Positions 15,418 to 24,423 of a stretch of DNA of 64,000 nt are shown here, in pieces. The DNA is from Maribacter antarcticus DSM 21422 (lineage in GTDB: Bacteria; Bacteroidota; Bacteroidia; Flavobacteriales; Flavobacteriaceae). A program made the translations under genes and the position numbers. A model generated the notes under the pieces. The model searched no databases. It saw only the letters and a list, made by a program, of their open reading frames with translations, and had not been told where the DNA came from. The stretch lies in assembly GCF_000621125.1 (NCBI RefSeq), contig NZ_JHZC01000004.1, forward strand, positions 62,001 to 126,000, given 5' to 3'. Each line of letters starts with the position of its first letter. Within the stretch, counting starts at the first letter, position 1.

Positions 15418-18400
15418 TTATACCTCTGGTAGGGTTATGGTAAACGTTGTTCCTTGGCCTTGCTTCGTCTCTAGCAGCAATTCGCCACCGTGGGTCTTAA
15501 TAATATCATAACTGAGCGACAATCCCAAACCAGTACCTTGGCCAGAAGGTTTTGTGGTAAAGAAGGGTTGAAATATTTTGTCCTTAACCTTATCTGGTAC
15601 GCCATTCCCATTATCACGAATGTATACATGAACTGTATTCTTGATTCTTTTGGTAGTTACCCAAATAGTTGGCTTAAAGGGGCTATTTTCCTTGATTTTT
15701 TCTATATTGTTTTTCTCGATTACGGCATGAAATGCGTTGGTTATGAGGTTTAGGATGACCCTGCCCACGTCTTGCGGAACAATAGTTATGTCGCCAATAG
15801 TTTTGTCGAAATCTGTGTTTAACGTCGCATTAAAAGACTTGTCCTTTGCTCGCAATCCGTGGTAGGCCAAGCGCAAATACTCATCTGCAATGGCATTGAT
15901 ATTGCTAGGTTCCTTTTCACTGGTACTGTTGCGACTGTGCTGTAACATCCCTTTTACAATGGCATCTGCCCGCCTACCATGGTGGTTTATTTTTTGCTGA
16001 TTATCCCTAATATCTTTTGATAAGGCTAGAACCTCCTCGTAATCTTCTTTTTCCAACTCTTCTTGCATTTCATCAATAAGCTCTGTATTTACCTCAGAAA
16101 AATTATTGACGAAGTTCAAGGGGTTTTGTATTTCGTGAGCAATACCCGCCGTAAGTTCACCAAGGGATGCCATCTTTTCTGATTGTATCAATTGAGATTG
16201 AGTCGCCTTTAACTGATCTATTTTGTTCTTAAGTTGCGAGGTGCGATGCGTTACGCTTTCTTCTAAAATCCGATTTTCTTTTTTTAACCAACGCGAACGG
16301 TAGGCAACAAAGGACGAAATGGCACTGCCAAAAAGGATAGCAAATAGAAGGTAGGCCCACCAGGTTTGCCACCATGGAGGATTAATGCTAAATACAAAAC
16401 GAGCTGGTACAGACCACTGCTTATTAAACCCTCTGGCCGCAGTTTTAAATGTATATTGTCCTGGTTTTAAATTGTAATAGTTTTTGGTTTTGCTTGAAGT
16501 AGCTGCATAGGTCCAATCTTCATCTTCTCCATCAAGTATAAACCGATAGGTTAATTGGTCTCGGTTAAACAGATCTCCGCTACCATAACTAAAACTTAAA
16601 CTGTTTTGGTTGTAGGGAAGCTCAAGACCAGATGGTATAGCATAGGGGAGTGTAATAGAATCCCACTCCATTTGGTTGGTAACGGCATAAGACAAAACGC
16701 TATTGATTAAAGAATCTACTTGTTTGTTATTATCAAAACCAGGGTCTTCATCCATTACGAACATGCTGGTAATTCGAACACTACTCACTGTCGTATCCGC
16801 TATTGGAGCTGCATTCATGACCATTAGCCTAAATTCATTGGAGGTGTTTCCAACACCGGTCCAAAACTGGCCATTTTTAAGAAATTTGGCGGAACCTTCC
16901 AGATAGTCGGTTGACTTAAAACCTAGACCCTCGTTAAAAGTATAGAACCCTTTGTTTGTCGTTTTTGCAGATGCTTTGTCTATCGGGATAAGGCCATCTA
17001 CACTGGCGGCATATATGGTATCTCCTCGTTCAATAAAATCATACATTTCTGCAGGCAGCAGCCCGTTTCCTTCTTTTAAATTAGTGAGTGTATTATCCTC
17101 GAGATTGAGAATAGCAATACCATTTAGGGTAGCGACCCATAGCTCCCCTTCTTTTGAAAAGTATGCTACGTGTGCACTGTTATCACAAAGGCCTTGTTCT
17201 TCTCTAAGATAACTAAGGGTATTCGTCTTTAAATTTACCTTGGCCAAACCATTTTGTAAAGGGACCCATAGTATTTCCTTGTCGTAAACAAGGAGTGATT
17301 GAGAAGCAGCTTTTAAAATATTAGGATTGGTCTTGGATATCAATTTTTTTAAGGTATTACTTTCAATATTATAGGTAAACAAACCATCTCGGGTGTATAA
17401 TAAAAAAGTATGATTGTCTTTAACAGCAAAACCCCGTATTACAAAAGGTGATTTTATATTACTAGCGTATTGGGTAATCCTATTTTTTTGCCGATCAACA
17501 ATAGAAAAGCCAGACGTTGCGTCTATAAAGTAGATGTCCTTTGAAATCTCTTTAACATAAAGAATAGTGTTTTGAATCGTACTATGCAGTAGTTCATGAC
17601 TTAGGGCTTTTATGGTGCTTTTCTTAGGGTCAATTATATTAATACCTTTTGTAGTACCTAGCCATAATTCTCCTCTAGAGTCTTCTTCGATGTCCCAAAC
17701 TTGATCATCCACTAAGCCTCTGGCTTCATCAAAATATTCTGTTTTTAGGGTAAAATCATTCGCTATGACTACCCCTTTATCTGTTGTGGCAATCCAAAGG
17801 GAGCCATCTTTTCTCTTTAAGGGTCTTGTTAACCTACGGTTACCTGACAGTTTACTATTAAGGCCAATCGTTTTATACGTATTCCTATTTTTACTTAAAA
17901 CAAACACCTCTTCATTACCAAATGCCCAAAAATTGCCTTGGTTATCTTCTTCTAGCGCTCGGCCTTTAATGTTATAGCCATTTTCTGCATCAAGTACCTT
18001 TATCTTCTTGTCTTTAAGGGATAGTTGTAAAAGGCTGGAAGAAACCGAGTTGTTAGTCAAAGAAGAATCGGGTAGGCACAACCAAATGGTACCAGATTGA
18101 TCCTCTTTAATATCAGAAATATAGGTGTTTAAATCATAATTGGTATTACCTGATAGTGTTTTAAGTTCCTTTCTTTCTTTGTCTAACACCGCAATACCAT
18201 CTATAAAACCTAACCACAAGTTGTCTTTACTGTCTTCAAAAAGCCTCCATGATTTATTAGTGCCTTCATTGACTAATTTTTGTAAACTTTTAATTTCAGA
18301 ATCCATCCTGTAAAATCCGTTTTCGAAGGCAGACATATAAATCGTACCCGTATGGTCACAAAGAATGTCAAGTGGTGCAAAGCTATCTGCAACGGTAATG

Positions 18401-19086
18401 GTAAACTCCATATCATCCTTAAAATCTAACACCCAAATCAGTCCCTGTGTTGGGTTCACCATCCAGAGTCTACCTTGTTTGTCAAACGTCATTTTATAGA
18501 CTCCAGTATAGTCATAGGTAAAAGCGTTTTCGCCATCATAGTGGGTTAAAGCGGCGGTTGAAGCACCTATCCAAATAGCACCATCCTGTGTTTCCAAAAA
18601 AGAGGTGATATCATTACTATTTAAACCCTCATTGGTTGAAAGTTGCATCAGGTTAGCATTGGTGCCGTCCATAATACCGGGGGGTTTCATTTTGGTAATC
18701 GTGGGCTTTTTTAGGGTAGATTTTACAATCGTAAAAGGAACCGAATCGAATTTTAATGCTACCGTAGGAAAATTATCCCAATCCAGATCGTACTCCTTCA
18801 TAGGGTTCTTCAGGGGTTTGAAGGTATTTAAGGTAAAAGGTTTTGTGGGCAGGGCATCCACATCTAAATCATAACTTACCGGCGTTGTTAGGGTATCTGA
18901 AGTGATGGTTTCCCACTCAAAAGGTTCTGGTACTGTAAATACAAGTGGTATGGTCTCAGGTATCTTATAATCCCCAACCGTAGTTTCTGCTTCAGACTTG
19001 CTTACTTTATGACAAGAAAGTAGCAATAGGCCACAAAAAAGGCCTGTAAGAAGAATGTGGTATCGCATTAAGGGTAGTTTATTCAT
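15418..19086 (-). CDS. Two-component propeller histidine kinase (lipoprotein-like start)
   Basis: About 1,222 aa from ATG 19086; a GTG two codons upstream adjoins the TAA of the preceding gene. The start is a lipoprotein-type signal peptide (LTGLFCGLLLLSC). A large periplasmic sensor of two-component-regulator propeller blades follows (DGAIWIGASTAALTHYDG, GELWLGTTKGINIIDP, GELWVATLNGIAILNL), then a Y_Y_Y domain (SYGSGDLFNRDQLTYRFILD), a membrane helix (WWQTWWAYLLFAILFGSAIS), a HisKA helix with the phospho-His near residue 985 (GELTAGIAHEIQNP) and a HATPase domain (DNGNGVPDK, GQGTGLGLSLSYDI). Unlike classical hybrid systems it has no fused receiver; receivers follow as separate genes 49 nt downstream. 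Confidence 0.92.
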   Translation of the reverse strand: MNKLPLMRYHILLTGLFCGLLLLSCHKVSKSEAETTVGDYKIPETIPLVFTVPEPFEWETITSDTLTTPVSYDLDVDALPTKPFTLNTFKPLKNPMKEYDLDWDNFPTVALKFDSVPFTIVKSTLKKPTITKMKPPGIMDGTNANLMQLSTNEGLNSNDITSFLETQDGAIWIGASTAALTHYDGENAFTYDYTGVYKMTFDKQGRLWMVNPTQGLIWVLDFKDDMEFTITVADSFAPLDILCDHTGTIYMSAFENGFYRMDSEIKSLQKLVNEGTNKSWRLFEDSKDNLWLGFIDGIAVLDKERKELKTLSGNTNYDLNTYISDIKEDQSGTIWLCLPDSSLTNNSVSSSLLQLSLKDKKIKVLDAENGYNIKGRALEEDNQGNFWAFGNEEVFVLSKNRNTYKTIGLNSKLSGNRRLTRPLKRKDGSLWIATTDKGVVIANDFTLKTEYFDEARGLVDDQVWDIEEDSRGELWLGTTKGINIIDPKKSTIKALSHELLHSTIQNTILYVKEISKDIYFIDATSGFSIVDRQKNRITQYASNIKSPFVIRGFAVKDNHTFLLYTRDGLFTYNIESNTLKKLISKTNPNILKAASQSLLVYDKEILWVPLQNGLAKVNLKTNTLSYLREEQGLCDNSAHVAYFSKEGELWVATLNGIAILNLEDNTLTNLKEGNGLLPAEMYDFIERGDTIYAASVDGLIPIDKASAKTTNKGFYTFNEGLGFKSTDYLEGSAKFLKNGQFWTGVGNTSNEFRLMVMNAAPIADTTVSSVRITSMFVMDEDPGFDNNKQVDSLINSVLSYAVTNQMEWDSITLPYAIPSGLELPYNQNSLSFSYGSGDLFNRDQLTYRFILDGEDEDWTYAATSSKTKNYYNLKPGQYTFKTAARGFNKQWSVPARFVFSINPPWWQTWWAYLLFAILFGSAISSFVAYRSRWLKKENRILEESVTHRTSQLKNKIDQLKATQSQLIQSEKMASLGELTAGIAHEIQNPLNFVNNFSEVNTELIDEMQEELEKEDYEEVLALSKDIRDNQQKINHHGRRADAIVKGMLQHSRNSTSEKEPSNINAIADEYLRLAYHGLRAKDKSFNATLNTDFDKTIGDITIVPQDVGRVILNLITNAFHAVIEKNNIEKIKENSPFKPTIWVTTKRIKNTVHVYIRDNGNGVPDKVKDKIFQPFFTTKPSGQGTGLGLSLSYDIIKTHGGELLLETKQGQGTTFTITLPEV

Positions 19087-19092
19087 GTTCAC

Positions 19093-20448
19093 TTAGTGGT
19101 TTGGAATAGCATCTGGCAATTGAATTATAAACGTAGTTCCTGTACTTTCTTCGGATGTTACCTCAATTTCACCCCCATGTGCCTTTATAATATCATAGCT
19201 CATGCTTAAGCCTAAACCTGTGCCTTCGCCAGTAGGTTTTGTGCTAAAAAAAGGTTGAAATATTTTCTCCTTAACGGCCTTTGGCATACCATTACCATTA
19301 TCGGTCACTGTAATAAGAACAGTATTTTTATTCTTTTTGGTACTAATGCCAACAGTTGGTTCAAAACCTTCAATTTGTTCGGTTGTCTTTTTTTGTACTG
19401 CATAAAATGCGTTGGTCAATAGATTTAGAATAACCCGGCCCATATCTTGTGGCACTAGCGTCACGGTTTTTAGTGCTGCATCAAAATCGGTAATTAACGT
19501 TGCGTTAAAAGACTTGTCTTTTGCTCGCAACCCATGGTAGGCCAATCGTAAATATTCATCGGCAAGGGCATTAATATCCGTAAGTTCTTTTTTACCTGTG
19601 CTGCTACGGCTGTGCTGTAACATCCCTTTTACAATATTATCCGCGCGTTTGCCATGCAACATAATCTTATCCTCATTACCGATAATATCCTTGGCAAGGG
19701 CTTTCACTTCCTCCAAATTTCCATTTTCGATTTCTTCTTCCATTTCGGACAGGAGTTCCTTATTTACTTCTGAAAAATTATTGACGAAGTTCAACGGATT
19801 TTGAATTTCATGGGCAATACCCGCCGTTAGTTCTCCTAGGGACGCCATTTTCTCAGATTGAATCAGTCGGGATTGGGTATTTTTTAATTCAGTGAACGCA
19901 TGCATTAATTCATCTTTTTGTTTTGTTATTTCTGCCGTTCTTTCCGCAACAATTACTTCCAATTTTTCTTTTTGTGCCGATATGAATTTGTTACGCTCTT
20001 CTTCTGCCAGTGTTTTTTTTCTTTCTGTTTTAAGGGCTTTATTCTGTTTGTTTGATCTTATCAGCATGGCAATCATCCAGGTCAGGGCAAAGACAAAAGC
20101 AAAGTCTAGGTAATTCTCTATTGTTTCATAAAGGGGTAAATAAATGATTTCAACCAGATCTTCTATAATATTTATAATTATTAATGGAAGAACGGCTATG
20201 AGTGTAGTTCGCATGCGCTCAAGTACCGGAAGCCTAAAAATAAGATATCCAACTCCCAGTATCAATACATGCCATATCCAATTTGTAACCATCGTTATGG
20301 GAAGTGTTTTTTCTACTATAAAAAGAATGGTTATACCAATCATGGCCCATAAAAGGTATTTATCCCAAAGGGTATTGGGAGAAAGCAAACGTAGGTTTTT
20401 ACGGATGTGCCAAACTATAAACAGTAGTACCAAGGGTTCTAAAATCAT
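19093..20448 (-). CDS. Multi-pass membrane histidine kinase
   Basis: 451 aa. The first ~130 residues form four or five membrane helices (LVLLFIVWHIR, YLLWAMIGITILFIVE, TNWIWHVLILGVGYLIF, LIAVLPLIIINIIEDL, DFAFVFALTWMIAMLI) with no sizeable periplasmic domain. A coiled coil (EEERNKFISAQKEKLEVIV) leads to HisKA with phospho-His 213 (GIAHEIQNP) and HATPase (DNGNGMPKA, GEGTGLGLSMSYDI). The catalytic part is nearly the same as in the other three kinases of the array, while the sensor is unrelated. Its stop directly abuts the start region of the next kinase. It probably senses membrane state or a small molecule; no ligand can be assigned. Confidence 0.92.
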   Translation of the reverse strand: MILEPLVLLFIVWHIRKNLRLLSPNTLWDKYLLWAMIGITILFIVEKTLPITMVTNWIWHVLILGVGYLIFRLPVLERMRTTLIAVLPLIIINIIEDLVEIIYLPLYETIENYLDFAFVFALTWMIAMLIRSNKQNKALKTERKKTLAEEERNKFISAQKEKLEVIVAERTAEITKQKDELMHAFTELKNTQSRLIQSEKMASLGELTAGIAHEIQNPLNFVNNFSEVNKELLSEMEEEIENGNLEEVKALAKDIIGNEDKIMLHGKRADNIVKGMLQHSRSSTGKKELTDINALADEYLRLAYHGLRAKDKSFNATLITDFDAALKTVTLVPQDMGRVILNLLTNAFYAVQKKTTEQIEGFEPTVGISTKKNKNTVLITVTDNGNGMPKAVKEKIFQPFFSTKPTGEGTGLGLSMSYDIIKAHGGEIEVTSEESTGTTFIIQLPDAIPNH

Positions 20449-20555
20449 AACTATTTGAAATGCTGATTAAATATCGCCAATTAAATTTAATTCTTTAAAA
20501 TAAAAGATAATCCCTTTTATTGAACATTATATATGCTTAAGAATTTTTAATAAAA

Positions 20556-23500
20556 TTATAGCATTGTTAATTGAATACTAAACGTTGTTCCTTCTCCCTC
20601 TTCGGTTGCTACTTTTAATGTGCCTCCATGACTTTTTGTAATAATATCATAACTCATACTTAGGCCAAGACCCGTACCTTGCCCTGTTGGTTTGGTGGTA
20701 AAAAAGGGCTGAAATATTTTTTTCTTTACCGATTCTGGTATGCCATTGCCATTGTCTGTTACTTTTATTTCTATAGTATTCTTGTTCTTTTTGGTTGCTA
20801 TTGACACTAGAGGCTTATAGTCCGTATCTCCTGAATCTTTAGCAGCTTTAGCTTTCTCATTTACGGCATAAAAAGCATTGGTGACGAGGTTTAAAACCAC
20901 GCGCCCGATATCCTGTGGGATGATAGTGATTGTTTTAATACTGTCATCAAAATCAGTTTCCATATCTGAGTTAAATGATTTATCCTTGGCACGTAACCCA
21001 TGATAAGCCAATCTTAAATACTCGTCTGCTAGCAAATTGATGTTGGTAGGTTCTTTTTTGCCATTGCTGGTCTGGCTGTGTTGGAGCATCCCTTTTACAA
21101 TAGAATCGGCACGCTTGCCATGAAACATTATTTTTTTCTCGTTTTCATCAATATCGTCAGCGAGACTTTTTACTTCCTTTAAATTACCATTGTTTAGTTC
21201 TTCTTTCATTTCTTCAATAAGCTCGGAGTTTACTTCAGCAAAATTATTGACGAAATTCAACGGGTTTTGAATTTCGTGGGCTATCCCTGCGGTGAGCTCA
21301 CCCAAACTCGCCATTTTCTCAGATTGGATGAGTTGGGATTGGGTCGCTTTTAATTGGTTTATATTATTTTTTAACTCAATCGTTCTTTGTGTAACACGTT
21401 CTTCTAAGACCTTATTTTCATTCTTCAACTTTTTAGCCCTAAAAACGATATAGGCTCTCAATATACTTGCCGTAACTACACCAAATAGCAGATAGGCCCA
21501 CCACGTTTGCCACCAAGGAGCTGAAATGGTGATGGATAAGGTTTTTCCATCTTCGTTCCATATACCATAGGCATTAGAGGCTCTTATGGTAAATTCGTAG
21601 GTGCCTGGATCTAGGTTGGTATACGAGGCAAAGTTGCGGTTGTCATAGATCCAGTCTTTATCGTAGCCAATGAGTTTGTGGGCATATTGATTTTTTTCTG
21701 CATTTGCAAAGTGTAAGGCCGAGAATTCAAAACTTAAATTGTTCTCTTCGTGTGAGAACTCAAGAATAGTGGTGTTCAATAAACTTTTAGTTAGCGGACT
21801 TTTTGCTCCCATATCCAGTATCGATTTATTTGAAATCAACACATTCGAAATGAGCAATGCGGGGGGGGTATTGTTTGCGGTAATGCTATTAAAGATGGTT
21901 AGACCGTGATTGCCGCCAAAGTAAAAGGTGCCATCAGCACTGCGTGCTGCCCCCAAGGGAATAAAAATATCTCCGCCTATACCATCAGATGCATTATAGT
22001 TTATAAAGGTTACTTTACCTAAGGTCTCGTTGGTTACCATTTGTGAAATTCCGTTTTGTGAGGCAATCCACATTTCGCCGTTATCGCCTTCTAAAATTGC
22101 CTCTGTAAGGTTGGTCGCAAGGCCATCTGCTTCCGTAAACACAGTAATTTTACCAGAATCGGGGTCTAGTCTATTAATGCCCTCTGTTGTAGCTAACCAA
22201 AGTACCCCTTTGCTATCTTCTAAGATGTCTGTAATGACATTGCTGCTTATCGAATTCTCATTTTCTGCGTCATAATTATAGTAGGTTACTTTATTAGTTA
22301 AGGGATTTATTTTATTTAGTCCTTGACCACTTGCACCCACCCAAATATATTTTTCACCAATTTCAATATCAGATATATTGTTTCCACCTATGATAATACC
22401 ACTCTGGTTATCGGTAATTTGTTTTTCAAAAGAGCTGGTCTGGTTCTCATCTTTGGGTTTAATTAGCGCTATGCCATATAGGGAAATTTGGTCTGGTGCA
22501 GCTTCATTCCATTTTTCATAGGCATGGCTATCATCGGCCTTGTAACGTAAAACATAGGCCCCAGGTTCTAGGGTTATGGGTGTTATTGCAATTCTATTCT
22601 TGGCACTGCCGCCTGCATAAAAGGACCTCTCATAATTACCAAAATTCCAGATGGTATCTTTTTGGGTATTCTCGATCCATCCATAATCTACCATATTTCC
22701 CGTAGCACCTTCCCCAACGGATAGTATCCAATACGTACCCTTTGTTTTTATTTTTATAGGCAGAGATCGGTCTTCAAAATCCCTGACTTTATCAATAAGC
22801 CCCATACTTTGGTCAGAGGTAGAAAGTTTTTCTAATTTTTCAACTAAATTCTTGGGATAGGTCATTGTACTTTTACTCATCAACCGCTGGAAGTTGCCCG
22901 TTGATGGGTCAAAAATGTTCAATCCATTATTGGTGCCGACCCAAAATTTATCTTGGTGGTCTTTTTTGATTATGCGAACTTGATTGTTAGAAATGGAATT
23001 ACTATTTTTTGCTTTATAATTGTACCGGTTAATCTCTTGGTAATTTTTATCCAGTTCAATAAGCCCATCGCCCCAAGTACCTAACCAAAGGGTGCCATCA
23101 GTATCTTCTGCAATACTTCGTACAGATCCGCCAAAAAAATCATCGACTACATCAAAAGTAACTTTTTCAAAACTCTGTTGCTTGGGGTCAAAAATATTCA
23201 ATCCTCCACCTCTTGATCCTGCATACATTGTTCCAGGTCTTACTTTTGAAGCAAGAAGTCCAAAGACCCCGTTGGGGCTTATACTCAGTGCATCCCCTTC
23301 ACGATGTGAAAAATAGGAAAAGGGCTTGTTCACGGGGTCGTATTTTAATAAGCCACCTTCAATAGACCCAAACCAAAAAATACCACTGCGATCTATAATG
23401 AAACGTGTCATGGTAATATCCCACATAAATTCTTGCATTTTCATTTTTCCATCAATGGTGACTTTCGTATATGTATCTGTGGTTCCATTAAATTTTAATA

Positions 23501-24401
23501 TTCCCCTAAAATTATTGGCAACCCATATATTTCCGTCTTGATCAGGTGAAATACCGTTCATACTCTTCCAAATGGAATTACTACTTTCTTTATATTCAAT
23601 AAGGTTTTTTAAAAAACCAGTTTTGGGATTAAATTTGTGTACCCCTTTGTGGGTTGTCAACCAAAGTATATTATTGGTGTCTGAGTATAATGAGGTAATA
23701 AAATTATTAGGATTTGAGAAGTCAAATTCTCCCCAGGTATCTGAATGTACCGGCTTAAACGTTTTTTCATCTTTGCCCATGTGCATTAAGCCATGTACTG
23801 ATGACCCAAACCAAATTCCACCTTGGGCATCTTCGGTTATTGCAATACCAAAACCCGTGTGAATTGGGTTGGTTTCATTAACTATTTCGTAATCTGCAAG
23901 GCTCCACTGGTCCGTATCAGGATTATAAAGAAGCAACTCCATTGTTGTAGTTGCAGCCCAAATACGTTGTTGAGAATCTATGAAGAGTTTCAACACCTCA
24001 ACACTGCCTGATGGTACATTGAATAGTTCGGCGAACGGATAATTGATAAATTCATTGTTACCACGGTCAAACCTAGATACACCAAAGGCTGTCCCTATCC
24101 AAATATCATGGCTGTCATCTTCCGCAAGGCTCCATACTTTATTGTTAAGCAAACTAGTGGGTTTCGTGGGAATATGCTTATAGGTCTCAAACCGATATCC
24201 GTCATATTTTTGCAGGCCATTGCTAGTTGCAAGCCACAGTAGCCCATAACTATCTTGCATAACATCTGCCACAGTTGGGGAAGCAAGACCATCGCCAATC
24301 GTTAAATAGGTGGGATTAATCTGTTGCTCCTGTACTTGAGCAAAACAAAATGAAGAAATGAAACAAATAAAAGCACTAATGAATGTGGTATGTATTCTCA
24401 T
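20556..24401 (-). CDS. Two-component propeller histidine kinase with inserted domain
   Basis: 1,281 aa: a Sec signal peptide (FICFISSFCFAQ), propeller blades (LTIGDGLASPTVADVMQDSY, DIWIGTAFGVSRFDRG, GTLWLGTWGDGLIELD), then between about residues 503 and 653 a non-propeller insertion (KLEKLSTSDQSMGLIDKV ... GAYVLRYKADDSHAYEKW), more blades, a Y_Y_Y domain, a membrane helix (WWQTWWAYLLFGVVTASILR), HisKA with phospho-His 1042, and HATPase (DNGNGIPES, GQGTGLGLSMSYDI). The insertion resembles a beta-sandwich (alternating strands, aromatic-rich) and may carry the ligand specificity. There is no receiver domain, so it must signal to separate regulators, presumably the two encoded downstream. Confidence 0.92.
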   Translation of the reverse strand: MRIHTTFISAFICFISSFCFAQVQEQQINPTYLTIGDGLASPTVADVMQDSYGLLWLATSNGLQKYDGYRFETYKHIPTKPTSLLNNKVWSLAEDDSHDIWIGTAFGVSRFDRGNNEFINYPFAELFNVPSGSVEVLKLFIDSQQRIWAATTTMELLLYNPDTDQWSLADYEIVNETNPIHTGFGIAITEDAQGGIWFGSSVHGLMHMGKDEKTFKPVHSDTWGEFDFSNPNNFITSLYSDTNNILWLTTHKGVHKFNPKTGFLKNLIEYKESSNSIWKSMNGISPDQDGNIWVANNFRGILKFNGTTDTYTKVTIDGKMKMQEFMWDITMTRFIIDRSGIFWFGSIEGGLLKYDPVNKPFSYFSHREGDALSISPNGVFGLLASKVRPGTMYAGSRGGGLNIFDPKQQSFEKVTFDVVDDFFGGSVRSIAEDTDGTLWLGTWGDGLIELDKNYQEINRYNYKAKNSNSISNNQVRIIKKDHQDKFWVGTNNGLNIFDPSTGNFQRLMSKSTMTYPKNLVEKLEKLSTSDQSMGLIDKVRDFEDRSLPIKIKTKGTYWILSVGEGATGNMVDYGWIENTQKDTIWNFGNYERSFYAGGSAKNRIAITPITLEPGAYVLRYKADDSHAYEKWNEAAPDQISLYGIALIKPKDENQTSSFEKQITDNQSGIIIGGNNISDIEIGEKYIWVGASGQGLNKINPLTNKVTYYNYDAENENSISSNVITDILEDSKGVLWLATTEGINRLDPDSGKITVFTEADGLATNLTEAILEGDNGEMWIASQNGISQMVTNETLGKVTFINYNASDGIGGDIFIPLGAARSADGTFYFGGNHGLTIFNSITANNTPPALLISNVLISNKSILDMGAKSPLTKSLLNTTILEFSHEENNLSFEFSALHFANAEKNQYAHKLIGYDKDWIYDNRNFASYTNLDPGTYEFTIRASNAYGIWNEDGKTLSITISAPWWQTWWAYLLFGVVTASILRAYIVFRAKKLKNENKVLEERVTQRTIELKNNINQLKATQSQLIQSEKMASLGELTAGIAHEIQNPLNFVNNFAEVNSELIEEMKEELNNGNLKEVKSLADDIDENEKKIMFHGKRADSIVKGMLQHSQTSNGKKEPTNINLLADEYLRLAYHGLRAKDKSFNSDMETDFDDSIKTITIIPQDIGRVVLNLVTNAFYAVNEKAKAAKDSGDTDYKPLVSIATKKNKNTIEIKVTDNGNGIPESVKKKIFQPFFTTKPTGQGTGLGLSMSYDIITKSHGGTLKVATEEGEGTTFSIQLTML

Positions 24402-24423
24402 CTTATTTTAATTATATTATTGC

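Noticed and set aside
15418-24401. Hybrid (fused receiver/AraC) two-component systems
   Set aside because: The propeller/Y_Y_Y layout suggests such systems, but both proteins end after the HATPase domain with no receiver or HTH.
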